DNA from: Liolophura sinensis
Taxonomy: Eukaryota; Mollusca; Polyplacophora; Chitonida; Chitonidae
Reading direction: 5' to 3'
Length of the DNA stretch: 64,000 nt
NCBI RefSeq assembly: GCF_032854445.1
Contig: NC_088301.1
Location: 59,968,512-60,032,511, forward strand
Position numbers and translations under genes: made by a program. This document shows, in pieces, positions 27,905-40,092 of the stretch; position 1 is the stretch's first letter, and the number at the start of each line of letters is the position of its first letter. The notes under the pieces are model-generated. The model was not told where the DNA came from. It made no database searches and worked only from the letters and a program-made list of their open reading frames with translations.

Positions 27905-29671
27905 TTAGTTGGAGGTGGTAGATTGAGTGTGGGACATGGCTGTGAGAATTACAAGTAGTTAGTTGGAGACGGTAGATTGAGTGTGGGACATGGCTGTGAA
28001 AATTACAAGTAGTTAGTTGGAGCCGGTAGATTGAGTGTGGGACATGGCTGTGAAAATTACAAGTAGTTAGCTGGAGGTTGTAGATTGAGTGTGGAACATG
28101 GCTGTGAAAATTACAAGTAGTTAGTTGGAGGCGGAAGATTGAGTGTGGGACATGGCTGTGAAAATTACAAGTAGTTAGTTGGAGACGGTAGATTGAGTGT
28201 GGGACATGGCTGTGAAAATTACAAGTAGTTAGTTGGAGACGGTAGATTGAGTGTTGGACATGGCTGTGAAAATTACAAGTAGTTAGTTGGAGACGGTAGA
28301 TTGAGTGGTGGACATGGCTGTGAAAATTACAAGTAGTTAGTTGGAGCCAGTAGATTGAGTGTGGGACATGGCTGTGAAAATTACAAGTAGTTAGTTGGAG
28401 GCGGTAGATTGAGTGTGGGACATGGCTGTGAAAATTACAAGTAGTTAGTTGGAGCCGGTAGATTGAGTGTTGGACATGGCTGTGAAAATTACAAGTAGTT
28501 AGTTGGAGACGGTAGATTGAGTGTTGGACATGGCTGTGAAAATTACAAGTGGTTAGTTGGAGACGGTAGATTGAGTGTTGGACATGGCTGTGAAAATTAC
28601 AAGTAGTTAGTTGGAGACGGTAGATTGAGTATGGAACATGGCTGTGAAAATTACAAGTAGTTAGTTGGAGACGGTAGATTGAGTGTGGGACATGGCTGTG
28701 AAAATTACAAGTAGTTAGTTGGAGGCGGTAGATTGAGTGTGGAACATGGCTGTGAAAATTACAAATAGTTAGTTGGAGATGGTAGATTGAGTATGGAACA
28801 TGGCTGTGAAAATTACAAGTAGTTAGTTGGAGACAGTAGATTGAGTGTGGAACATGGCTGTGAAAATTACAAGTAGTTAGTTGGAGACGGTAGATTGAGT
28901 GTGGGACATGGCTGTGAAAATTACAAGTAGTTAGTTGGAGACGGTAGATTGAGTGGTGGACATGGCTGTGAAAATTACAAGTAGTTAGTTGGAGACGGTA
29001 GATTGAGTATGGAACATGGCTGTGAAAATTACAAGTAGTTAGTTGGAGGCGGTAGATAAGTAGTTAGTTGGAGATGGTAGAATGAGTATGGAACATGGCT
29101 GTGAAAATTACAAGTAGTTAGTTGGAGGCGGTAGATAAGTAGTTAGTTGGAGATGGTAGATTGAGTATGGAACATGGCTGTGAAAATTACAAGTAGTTAG
29201 TTGGAGACAGTAGATTGAGTGTGGAGCAAGGCTGTGAAAATTACAAGTAGTTAGTTGGAGCCAGTAGATTGAGTGTGGGACATGGCTGTGAAAATTACAA
29301 GTAGTTAGTTGGAGGCGGAAGATTGAGTGTGGGACATGGCTGTGAAAATTACAAGTAGTTAGTTGGAGCCGGTAGATTGAGTGGTGGACATGGCTGTGAA
29401 ATTTACAAGTAGTTAGTTGGAGACAGTAGATTGAGTATGGAACATGGCTGTGAAAATTACAAGTAGTTAGTTGGAGGCGGTAGATTGAGTGTGGAGCATG
29501 GCTGTGAAAATTACAAGTAGTTAGTTGGAGACGGTAGATTGAGTGTGGGACATGGCTGTGAAAATTACAAGTAGTTAGTTGGAGACGGTAGATTGAGTAT
29601 GGAGCATGGCTGTGAAAATTACAAGTAGTTAGTTGGAGGCAGTAGATTGAGTGTGGGACATGGCTGTGAAA
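27905..29671. repeat. 54-bp minisatellite, about 33 copies
   Basis: The unit begins gtagattgagtgtgggacat and recurs every 54 bp with few differences: agacgg/aggcgg/agccgg, gtggga/atggaa/gtggtgga. Two units (near 29050 and 29131) are deleted to about 27 bp and both read gtagataagtagttag. Repeated variant types suggest turnover by copying of small blocks. It lies upstream of the first recognised exon of the + strand Shisa gene. Confidence 0.97.
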
Positions 29672-32600
29672 TCTTTGAAAATTGGGAAATTTTGTTAGGC
29701 CTGCCTCTTGTTCAGGACAGTTGACACTGATGTCAGATTACTGTGATTGAATGTGGAAGCTTGTCCAATCTCACTGAGTGTGGTGCCATGTCTTATGTCT
29801 ACACCATTGCGTTCCATTTGGAGTGCTGTGAATGAGTGGGATGTCTGGTGTCTGCAGTTTAGACTTCCAGTGAGGCAGCATGACAAATATACCGGCGGAG
29901 ATGCGACTATCACATTAGGGATACAACATTGTGATATCCTGACCAACATTTTTGAATGTAACAGCAGCGAAAGAGAACATCCTCTGTACAATAAAGCATA
30001 AAAAGTATGTAACCTTAGTGTGTTCCATGATAGAAGTTTACAGGAAATTTAGGGATTGGTTATATAGATAAGGTAGAAGAGGAATGGATATATTTTATGA
30101 TAATGGAAATTTGAGCTCTTGCTATAATATTAGGATTGCCATTTGTGGAAAATAAAAGATCTCTTAACATGGGTTCAGTTACTCATTTGTCTGAAGCCAG
30201 CATAAAAAATATGGGTATAACCTGTCTCGTAGAGTTTTCCTCTCCCGCATTAGAAAAAGCTGGCAAAACAAAAACATGGCAACTCTTTATCATAAGGTTA
30301 ATGTTTGATAGAGAAAAAATAATAATAATTGAATTATAACCACTTTTATGGCATCTGTTTGAAGCTGGTTGGATGTCCTAGTCGACTGTGTTTGGTGTGC
30401 GACAATGTGTATATGTAGAGATCTTGGGCTATCTACACCTCCATCCCAGCAGTAGCCTTATTCTTGTGCTCTCCTGTCAGCCTAAGGAGAGTCTTGGCCT
30501 CATTTTGGCTGACCCAGTGTAACTTGCGGTACTCAGTGACTTCCTGTTCCGACTCTGGTAAGGGTTACACCATCGTGCTTGTAAGATCCACTGATGCCGG
30601 CCACATCTGCCCATCTTACAGCATACCTTACGGCATGAAACCTTACCCTGAACCACAAACTGATATATTGTTGCTGTGATAAACAGAAAAGAAATCCAAA
30701 ATCATCAGTTTCTTAATGTCATCAATATTTCCTGTCTGGTGTATTGTTTACAGGGAAAATGGTGCTTGTGGCAGTAAAGGATTCTACACCACTTGCATCT
30801 AGAAATAGGGAAGTGTAACTGACAGGTTAGTGTGGGTATGAAAGCCACTTAATGTGAACCACTCAATTGCTGGAAAAGGGTTAAGACAGGGAAAGGTAAA
30901 CCATTTGCCAGTAACAGTAACACTGAGTATAGCAGTGAATGGGAAACAGTTTGCCATCTGCCAACTGTGTTGGCCATAAAACTGTTAGCTGTCACAAAAG
31001 GGATTCCCACAAAGCACTGAGGATCTAGCTAGTCAGTGTGCCTGCATATTTACTGAAGCACAGTCTTGGTAATGGTGCCGTATATTTCAGCAGCACTAGA
31101 GAATCAGCTGTTAAGTTCAGCCACTAAGCTCCAGGAAGAAACAGCTACATATAGATCAATCATTTAAACTGCAGTCACACTTGCGTTGCTCTTATGTTGC
31201 TCCTTTGAATTTCTGAAAAACAACAGCTGGATTTCAGCACATCAGTAGTGAAAATTACCAAGTTACATTGTGATTGGACAGAGATTTCAATATCTCAGAA
31301 TATTCTGAAAAGGGGCAGAACATGACTAGGCATGGCTCGTCTGCAGTTATTTTGTTATTAGTTAATGCTGAAATGTATATTAAGTATGACGTGTATCTGT
31401 AATTAGGTGATGCATATCACGTTAGGGCTTCAGGTTCATTATGAGGACCTTTATGTGGAAGCTAGGTTTATTAATTTAATCATTAATTTACTTCTGTCTG
31501 ACATTATGCCAGCAGTAGTCCATGTGTATATGGCCTCTGTGGTGGCAAGTACCACCAGTGTTGTCAAGGATATCAGCAGTTGGGTTTAGAAGAGCATAAA
31601 TCTCAGATTCCCAGCCAAGCTGCAGCTATCTAAATGACCCCTGACACTGCTCTAACCCAGCCCTAGCCACAGCTATGGAGACCTGTCACTTGTAGTTATA
31701 CAGGGGCCAAGACCTACTGCACGTTTTTTTGCTGCAATATGTCAAAAAAATGTCCCCACTGAAAAGTTGAAATCACTTTCCCATCAGTTGGGGGGCATGT
31801 TATTCTGCTATGGGGTCACTGTTATGGACATCAAAGTTTCATCACCAGGGAAGAGAGTGAGGGAAATAAAATAGCTGTGTCCCCAAGAAAGGTGCCAGAA
31901 AATGATGTTGGCCAGAAAATTGTGTAGCAGAACTGCAGAGAATCTGTTGGATGTCAGATATGAAATGGGATTTGGTTATTTGTGAAGATACATGACAGAG
32001 GAATGTGAAAAACTTGTGCCTATTCAGTGGAGATGGCCCATTAATGGCACACAGCAACGTTTGTCTTCTCCATGACTGATGATAAGGGACACACAGTTTG
32101 CTCTCAAATTAACCCAAACTTAAGAAGCTGCCAAGATGATTTCTCATGTTGTGAAAACTCTTACCCGTGACTCTTCACTTAAAGGGGACCTTTGCCACCA
32201 TCTGGCTGGCAAAAGTTAATGTGTTATGCAGAATTGTCACATCTGTCGCTAACACAGAAGTCCATGGTGACATACAGTGACATCTGCTTTAGTGCATACT
32301 TCATTGCTTCTGGCAATTTTCTTGGTGGGATTGTTTGGGATGGATGAAGAATAACGACACCATGTAAACATATCAGGAGCCAAAGTTGTTGTCAGAACAA
32401 AAGAAAATGGTATTTGGAAAATTCAGCATCCTCAGAATGGGCTCTCAAACTGTCAGCAGCATTTACTTCCCAAATCGTCCAAAAGGGGTGTGAAATTTTT
32501 GTGGATTAGGGGTCTGTTAAGGCAGAAGGCCTAGCCAATCACAGCACTCTAACACATCTGGATAACTATCCAAGGCTATGTGTGGCAAATTGTTCAATGC

Positions 32601-32835
32601 TATGTCATTCTGTTGAGGTTAGAGGTTACTACTCACCTGTGAGTTGTTGCCATGAAGGACAAAATCAGTGGTAACCATTAAATATCTGAATGGGTTTCCC
32701 TTGACGAATTATTTGTACAAATAAGTTATTACATGTATTTACAGTTGAATATTTGAGTTGAATGTATACCTTTTTGTAATGTGTTAGACTGGCATCCCAT
32801 TTTACAGTGATTTGTTTTGTTCATTTATTTTTCAG
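29672..32835. other. Non-coding, possibly 5' intron of Shisa gene 1
   Basis: No gene is recognised. The stretch ends in a good 3' splice site (ttatttttcag at 32825-32835) in front of the ectodomain exon. An upstream exon ending in phase 1 must therefore exist somewhere 5' of here. Confidence 0.45.
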
Positions 32836-33127
32836 GACAACATGAGATTGAATATTGTCCAGGATATGTGGATGAACATGGTCAGTGGAACAATGGGTTT
32901 TATTGCCCTAAGTGGTCATCAAAGCCAAACCAGCAGTATTGCTGTGGCTCCCAGTATAAGCGTCACTGCTGCCCTCCTGGTGAGTCCCCACAAAGGGTCA
33001 CACAGCAGGCCCTAACTACCTCAGCATCCTCAAAAACTACCACAGGAGTTGCAACAAAAGCCTTGACCACACCACTTACCACAGTTAGTGTTACTTCTGT
33101 GGCATTATCTTCACCAATCCTTGAAAA
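32836..33127 (+). CDS. Shisa gene 1, ectodomain exon
   Basis: It enters in phase 1 after ttatttttcag and leaves in phase 2 at gtaagt. It encodes the conserved block from YCPGYVDEHGQWNNGF to QYCCGS and HCCPPGE with all six cysteines, then about 45 residues rich in Thr and Ser, a likely O-glycosylated stalk. The corresponding exon of gene 2 is almost identical through the cysteine block but has a shorter stalk. Confidence 0.9.
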
Positions 33128-36100
33128 GTAAGTACTAATAACAGAATGGTGGAAAATGTTTTTTTTTTAGTGTAACTGGTCTCCATATCTTAACGCCTCT
33201 GAGGTGTAACAAAGTAAGAAGACAATATTGAAATGTTATCAGTACCACAGTGGAAGAAGCAAAAAATTAAAGAAGCATTCTTTATTAAGAAATACAACCC
33301 TATACTTAACAGAAACTTCACATCAACAATATACGGGATAAGTTTATTACAACGATGTTACTCCAGTTTAGATGTAATAGTTATTGCATGATCTCATGAT
33401 CACTGCAGATTATAGTCTTTAAAGGGTGTGTAATGTGGTTAAATATTATTTCATATGATATTTACGCTGGTAAACAAACATTCTGTTTACTGGTTATGTG
33501 GTTCTTGTTTTCAATATATGTAAGTTCAGAAGTCCATTACCTAGAAGTATGCAACTTCCGTATTGCTAGTTTCCATGGCACGGTACACATGGTATGTTAT
33601 CTGGAGAAGTTCATGCCTCCTGGTGGAGAAATATGGCAACCTCTTGGGTGGAAATTGCGGACTGAATCATGGGAAATCTAATTGTAAACGGCTGCTACAA
33701 GAACTGGCCACACCTTGAAAGCGAAACTCTGTATTTAAAAACTATGATTTCGATAATCATGGTTGGTATGCAGTTATAAACCCATTGACTATTTTTATAT
33801 TTGCAAGCAACTCCAAAACAATTACTATCAAAGTCCATTTATAAAACTCTCCATTGTCGTAATTCTTTTAAGTCTATTTCAACACAACCGCGTTTGGAAC
33901 CTGCCATGCATCAGCCATTTCTCAAATGTTAGCAATAGAGAGAAAAAAAGTACATGGCTGAGCAGATACATCATATAAAGTGTTAGAGAGCGAAGAAAAG
34001 TGTAAAGTGCTGTGGAGACTACCTTTATGGAAGTTGCATACTTTTAGGTAGTGGACTTCTGTTAAGACGCATTGTAAACTGCGTGACGTTGTTCCACAAT
34101 ACAGTGTATGGTGACATTATTCTAGACTTCATGCATATGTAGTTTTTTTCCATTAGCGTTTATGACATTCTAATTATATTGTGACATAATGCTGTGGTTG
34201 TAGGTAAACACTGCCAATGATTGGCTCTTGTATGTACACGATATACCGTTTATATTTTTTGAAATAAAGTGGTTAGTCATTTGATAATGATCCCATTGTG
34301 TGGATCGAAAGCTTGTGAAATCTTTTACATAGTGATGCCTTGACTTCATTATTGTTATTGAACCCGTGTAACTTCACGTAAAATCCTTTGTGCATTTTTA
34401 GTAATTTTATACATTTTGAGAAGTTTATTGAACATGAAAGGTAAGTTGCATTATAAGAATAGGTCAGTGAGTTTGCCCGACGCTTGAGCTAGTTTATTGC
34501 ATGAAGATTAGTTCAGCAGTTTTGAATGCTAATTATTAGAGTGTTAGTGAAGTGTCAAAATAACTTGTAATTCCATGAGTAATTAGTACTAAAAATTTGC
34601 AACTGCTATAATTGTTCACCTGACACTTAACACCTTTTTTTTTGTACAAAAAAGGGCAAATATGTTCTAGGATTATAGGTTTATGCATAACAGTTGGTCT
34701 TGTTCCTGACATTCTGGGAGATTGGCACCCACTGATTTAGGGCATTTCTCTAAATCCTTCATGGTCTCACATCTAGCAATTGGCCCAACATGCCAAGCCT
34801 GACAGAAAAATTGCACAGCTAATTTGTTTGATATCTGGTCCCTTTGCAAAGTTTATGACTCCCAAGCCTCCATACTAACCCTGAGACCAGGCTGATGCTT
34901 GTAGAACTGAAGTGGTACGATGATCAGGGTATGATTTCCCTTTATCTCCCAGACTCTTGAAAGTCTCTGTCAGGTTACACCAGGACTCTGTCCCAGAGAT
35001 GGGTCTACAGGAGTGATGCTGGCCGGCTGCTCTCAAGTGCCCAACTGTAAAAAGCACTTGATGCTCACGTGGCAGTGATCACTGGGAGTGCTTCGCAACC
35101 CAGACAACACTACTGCCCCTGTTACTTGCTAGTTCAGTTCCATCTGGACCTCAGATCTCTGGAGTAACCCAATCTATGGCCCATGGGCTGTCTACTCACC
35201 TTAGGTGTGAACAATCAGAGATCAAAGCTAAACAAGAAGTACCTGTGATTTAAGTGCAGCCTTGAGTCAGATTCATATCTCTACTGGCTCACCTCTAGGG
35301 ACAGATTACATGGCTACCTTAGTAACTAGGATGTGATGTGCTGATGAGGTTGTGTGAAAATGGTCAGCTGACACAGGTTAGTGATTACACTGAAGTCAGT
35401 CTCAGATACAGGGGCACATTTGATGACTTCTGGGGACAGATGGATTAATAGGATACTGGTAACTTCAGGAACAAACAAAATAACAGGATTATTAATATCT
35501 TTAATAATGCACCCAGATTTGATGAGAAACAACTGAAATTCTGGCTTTGACCAGATTTTTAGCATTATTTTTTGTCAGATGGCTTAATCTGCACATTGCC
35601 ATGTACAGTATTTGTCTTCCCCGATGTAATTGCCTTTGTGTTACCCTCTGTTGTCAGCATTCCGTTGATCGTGGGGGTGGCTGCAGGAGGAGTTGTTCTA
35701 TTGGTCCTCCTGATTATCATCTGCTGCTGCGTATGTCCATGTTGCCCAATGAGAAAACATGGTCGCGACAAAGGCGTCCCACCTGATGGTAACTATGCAC
35801 CATACTTTGCTGCCAGCTCCTGTTGTGAGACCTGTTCTTGTCAGACCTGCCTCCCTGTGCACTCTGTACAGTGCATTGCAAGTGCTGAGTGGACAGCAAG
35901 GTGCATTGTGCAACAACATGTCACCCTACAAGAGCTGACAACGAACTATGGCGATTGCATCAATTCAGAACTTGGGGAATAAAACCACCATTGTTTTTTG
36001 TTTTTTTTTGATTACCTTTTAAAATAGCTTCCTTAATGTACTTGTCTATTTAATATGTTTGCATTTTATGCAGAAAAAGATTAGTATCTCATTGTGAAGA

Positions 36101-39100
36101 TTTATAAGTTATGTAATAGCCTAGTTGGTGGACATATTACTCATTATGCTTCTGATGAAAAGTATTGTTAGCAAATTAATCAAAACACATAAATATTATC
36201 CATTGGAGACATACATGAAGAAGAGAGTGAAAACAGAATTGACAAGAAGGAGAAATATAGTAAACAGTTTGAACTATTTTGCTTAAAACTGAGTTGAACA
36301 CATCAGCAGATGTTTTCAAAATGATCATCATTTTAAGACTTGATTCAGATTGTCTATGAAATGACATATAAAGAATGTGGTTGTGGTAAAGCATTTATCA
36401 TGGTTGGAACAAATGTATAATAATTGCTATAACTAGACAGAAGAAATGTCTACTGACAAGTTATTTCATGCATGTTTTCATTGCAGACGAGAAATCAGTG
36501 GAAAGAGAAAGAGAGCGGCGGATAAGTGATGTATCAGACATTTCCCTTCAGCGACCTTTGACCCCCAGCTACCGTAGTGAGTCCCCAACAAACCAGGAGA
36601 TGACAGTGATCCCCACCTGTTATACTGATTCGGACACCATGTCTGGCAGCATCCCCCTGTCCAGAACCAAACACTCTCCATATAAAAGTGAGGATTTAAG
36701 CATTGCAGATTTCTCTTACCTACATGTAGTTGTACTACGTATACCATACTGCATTATGCTATTGCTCTTCTCCATTGAATATGTGAAGTATGCAGTGTAT
36801 TGAAAAGGTTTTCTGTACATCGTGTACAAAAAACAAGATTTTAAGGTGGTATTTTTCTGTAAAGAAATGTATTGGATAGATTTTGTGATTTTGGTCAGAC
36901 TGGAGTGATCCTGTCAGTCAGTCCATTTGTCTGTGGACATGATTTTATCAGTGCATCTACTCTCAACCTCCTGCGCCAATTTTGATGAAACTGACCATAC
37001 ATCTTCGCTATCATCTGAACTTCAGGTACTTGCAGTAATGGATTTCCATTTATACAGATTATGGCCATGCAACTCCTGCTAACGTATTGCACTATTTTCC
37101 TTGAAACTTGTGTATCTTGTATATCTGTGCGTATATCTTTTCTAAACATCTACATGCTGGATAATAATGATTTCTATTTTCATTTTCTTTCTTTGGTTTT
37201 GTTGGTGGAAAAGGGGTATTTCAGTTATTAGTGTATACATTTGTTAATGATGATTTACAAAAGGGGTATTTCAGACCTCACATCTTTAGTTATTACTGTG
37301 TACATTTGTTAATGATGATTTACAAAAGGGGTATTTCAGACATCACATCTTTAGTTATTAGTGTGTACATTTGTTAATGATGATTTACAAAAGGGGTATT
37401 TCAGACATCACATCTTTAGTTATTAGTGTGTACATTTGTTAATGATGATTTACAAAAGGGGTATTTCAGACATCACATCTTTAGTTATTACTGTATACAT
37501 TTGTTAATGATGATTTACAAAAGGGGTATTTCAGACATCACATCTTTAGTAATTAGTGTGTACATTTGTTAATGATGATTTACAAAAGGGGTATTTCAGA
37601 CATCACATCTTTAGTTATTAGTGTGTACATTTGTTAATGATGATTTACAAAACGGGTATTTCAGACATCACATCTTTAGTTATTAGTGTGTACATTTGTT
37701 AATGATGATTTACAAAAGGGGTATTTCAGACCTCACATCTTTAGTTATTACTGTGTACATTTGTTAATGATGATTTACAAAAGGGGTATTTCAGACATCA
37801 CATCTTTAGTTATTACTGTGTACATCTGTTAATGATGATTTACAAAAGGGGTATTTCAGACATCACATCTTTAGTTATTACTGTGTACATCTGTTAATGA
37901 TGATTTACAAAAGGGGTATTTCAGACATCACATCTTTAGTTATTAGTGTATACATCTGTTAATGATGATTTACAAAAGGGGTATTTCAGACATCACATCT
38001 TTAGTTATTAGTGTGTACATTTGTTAATGATGATTTACAAAAGGGGTATTTCAGACATCACATCTTTAGTTATTAGTGTGTACATTTGTTAATGATGATT
38101 TACAAAAGGGGTATTTCAGACATCACATCTTTAGTTATTAGTGTGTACATTTGTTAATGATGATTTACAAAAGGGTATTTCAGACATCACATCTTTAGTT
38201 ATTACTGTGTACATTTGTTAATGATGATTTACAAAAGGGGTATTTCAGACCTCACATCTTTAGTTATTAGTGTATACATCTGTTAATGATGATTTACAAA
38301 AGGGGGTATTTCAGACATCACATCTTTAGTTATTACTGTGTACATTTGTTAATGATGATTTACAAAAGGGGTATTTCAGACATCATATCTTTAGTTATTA
38401 GTGTATACATCTGTTAATGATAATTTACAAAAGGGGTATTTCAGACCTCACATCTTTAGTTATTACTGTGTACATTTGTTAACGATGATTTACTAAAGCA
38501 AATGAAATTCCTCTGATGACCACGATAAAAAATATGGCTCTGTGGATTTGAATTAGATCAGGAGGTTCTAGGACAGTTCTAGGAAGTAGCCATGAGTTAA
38601 AAGGCAGTATGCATGTAGCTAACAATGCTTGCCTACCTTTGTAGCAGGTGTGGTGGTGGGAACAGTACCTCCGTATGTCCGTGAGGAACCTCCGGCTTAC
38701 CCCGAGGAAGTAATGGAGACTCTGAAACCCCTGATGTATGGACAGTTGTAAGTACATCAATATCAGTGAGACCACAGGTTCTGTGAAGTGTATAGTGTCC
38801 GTGTGGCTATGAAATTGTTGTGACCATTGACTTAAGTGCTATTTTGATTGATTTTGTTTTCACAATGCCTGTCTTCTTTGAACAAAGAGACAAGGTGTCA
38901 TCAGTATTCATATCTAAATGGATCTTTGAAACTGGGGTAGTTCGTTGTATGTGATTGAATGCCTGTCAAGTGTTATCTGACTATTTGTAATGGTTAACTT
39001 TGGTTTTGCTGTTACAGTTGCTGTGGCCAAAGGAACTGTCCGAAATGCCAGAATATGAGGTGAGTAAACACAGAGTTGTCTCCCATCTGTGTTGGAGCAT

Positions 39101-39593
39101 CCAGGTTTCGATTTCATGCAAGCCCCAGATTCTTTTTTAGTGTTCTCAGAGAATGCATAGTTTGGGGAAAATGTTATCTTACACATTATAAGTCACAATC
39201 TGTATAAAATCAAAGGCTGCATGGATCAGTCATTAGGATAAATTCTTTGTCTCCATGATCTGAAGTTAATTAGTTTTTATGGGAAATGTTCTGTAATTAC
39301 GAAAGAATTTGTCCATTGTGATAGTTCTGTGTTGGTGTTCCTTGTAATTAATGATTATGACTAACAGATATTTATTTCTCACCTCAAGACTACAAGAGGT
39401 GTGTCCTATGGAAGTGGAGATGGACCCACACCAGCACTGTATGACCAGTCCTCTGTCCAACTCTGTGTCCAGTTTGCACAAGCAGAACTATGGCCACCTA
39501 AAGCAGGGTCGTTATGTCCGGCCGCTCACACCTGTGCTCACCCCTCAGGGATATCGTCACTTCCAGATACAGAACCGCAGCAACATAATGTGA
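32836..39593 (+). CDS. Shisa-family transmembrane protein, gene 1 (5' exon missing)
   Basis: Six exons are joined in phase: 32836-33127, 35658-35788, 36487-36687, 38648-38747, 39018-39059 and 39389-39593, giving about 323 residues without the signal-peptide exon. Seen in the product: a six-Cys ectodomain (C-x15-C-x11-CC-x7-CC, about residues 7-48), a Thr/Ser-rich stalk, one membrane helix (about residues 98-122) followed by CCCVCPCC, a charged Arg/Ser-rich cytoplasmic segment, a proline-rich segment with PPAY, a Cys-rich microexon (CCGQRNCPKC) and a tail ending FQIQNRSNIM. Known for the family: Shisa/STMC6 proteins are type I membrane adaptors; their cytoplasmic PY motifs can bind WW domains such as those of Nedd4-type ligases, and different members affect receptor traffic. 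Inferred: a similar adaptor role at the cell surface or in endomembranes. The closest vertebrate subgroup cannot be told from sequence alone. Gene 2 lies downstream in opposite orientation. Confidence 0.85.
33128..35657 (+). other. Shisa gene 1 intron with inserted element
   Basis: The intron runs from a gtaagt donor to a tgttgtcag acceptor. It holds the TIR-flanked element at 33527-34061 and a short hairpin motif near 34290. No further coding is recognised. Confidence 0.7.
33527..34061. mobile_element. Non-autonomous DNA element with about 50-bp inverted ends
   Basis: The left end starts cagaagtccattacctagaa and the right end, reversed, starts cagaagtccactacctaaaa. The two ends pair over about 50 bp with few mismatches, the innermost 30 bp block matching at 28 positions. 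The 535-bp interior has no transposase-like frame, so it looks like a MITE. I cannot see a clear target-site duplication. Confidence 0.7.
35658..35788 (+). CDS. Shisa gene 1, transmembrane exon
   Basis: The 131-nt exon has the same length as its gene 2 counterpart. Its first base completes an Asn codon. It encodes IPLIVGVAAGGVVLLVLLII, then CCCVCPCC and basic residues. The helix has small residues (GVAAGG) near its start, and the cysteine cluster just inside the membrane is a likely palmitoylation site (inferred). It ends in phase 1 at gtaact. Confidence 0.9.
36487..36687 (+). CDS. Shisa gene 1, charged Ser-rich cytoplasmic exon
   Basis: The 201-nt exon follows ttcattgcag and ends before gtgagg. 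The product starts DEKSVERERERRISDVSD and is rich in Ser, Thr, Pro and Arg, with RRISD a plausible basophilic kinase site (inferred). The gene 2 exon (204 nt) shares the DE start and an RRxSDxS motif but is otherwise diverged. Confidence 0.85.
36688..38647 (+). other. Shisa gene 1 intron filled with a 65-bp array
   Basis: About two thirds of this intron is the tandem array at 37205-38495. It ends in TAGCAG, a tandem NAGNAG acceptor. Confidence 0.8.
37205..38495. repeat. 65-bp minisatellite, about 20 copies
   Basis: The unit begins tttacaaaaggggtatttca and recurs every 65 bp with very few differences (cct/cat, gtg/gta, tttg/tctg). The first copy is shortened. Each unit carries an acceptor-like gtatttcag on the coding strand of Shisa gene 1. 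Confidence 0.97.
38648..38747 (+). CDS. Shisa gene 1, PY-motif exon
   Basis: The 100-nt exon enters in phase 1 and leaves in phase 2, as in gene 2. It encodes VVVGTVPPYVREEPPAYPEE and on to MYGQL. It contains VPPY and PPAY; PPxY is the classical ligand of WW domains. The upstream TAGCAG acceptor would allow one extra codon. Confidence 0.9.
39018..39059 (+). CDS. Shisa gene 1, Cys-rich microexon
   Basis: The 42-nt exon lies between gctgttacag and gtgagt. Joined in phase it reads FCCGQRNCPKCQNMR across both junctions, with four cysteines. The phases at both ends match the neighbouring exons exactly, and the related 39-nt exons of gene 2 start with the same FxCC pattern. The cysteines could bind metal or be lipidated (inferred). 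Confidence 0.8.
39389..39593 (+). CDS. Shisa gene 1, C-terminal exon
   Basis: It starts after acctcaag and completes an Arg codon, then reads LQEVCPMEVEMDP, later QGRYVRPLTP and the end HFQIQNRSNIM before TGA. Gene 2 ends in the aligned HVQIQNRYAM with the same EVCP start and QGRY core. The conserved terminal QIQNR suggests a functional tail of unknown role. Confidence 0.88.
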
Positions 39594-40092
39594 CTGAGGA
39601 GAAGGATCAAGGTAGAACACACCTGGGGGACCTCTGCCGGTAACCATTCAAGCATTACTGACTCATGGATCCTTGGATTCTCTAGGATCATTAGGATCAG
39701 GTGCTAGCTAACACCTGTTCCCTTTGATTCAAGATTACAGTGTGGTCATGTTGTCAGCAAATTGGGCAGCTAGGAGATAAACCAGCACTGGATCATCTCT
39801 TGTATGAACATTTTGACCTGAATGAATTATGTTGGCAAGTCATCTGAGAAATAGAGATATATCATTCACAGGCGTGTGAGACATTCATAAACTTTTTTGC
39901 AAGTGGATGAACTCTTCTGAAAACATGGGTTGCAAAAAGTACAGAATGGTTTTCTGTGCCTTGAACTTTGCCAAAGACTTTTGCTTCTCTCAAAGGACTA
40001 TTTGAAAGAAGTCATTTCAGTGTCAATCCAGAAATTCGGCCTGGACATCAATGGAGTTTCATATGCTGCTCCCTGCATGGAAGCCATATTGT
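39594..40092 (+). other. Probable 3' UTR of Shisa gene 1
   Basis: No coding is recognised after the stop and no AATAAA occurs before the inserted element at 40093. The transcript therefore probably runs into that element. Confidence 0.5.

Noticed and set aside
27905-29671. CRISPR-like array
   Set aside because: The units are contiguous 54-bp tandem repeats without unique spacers, and the DNA is from an animal genome.
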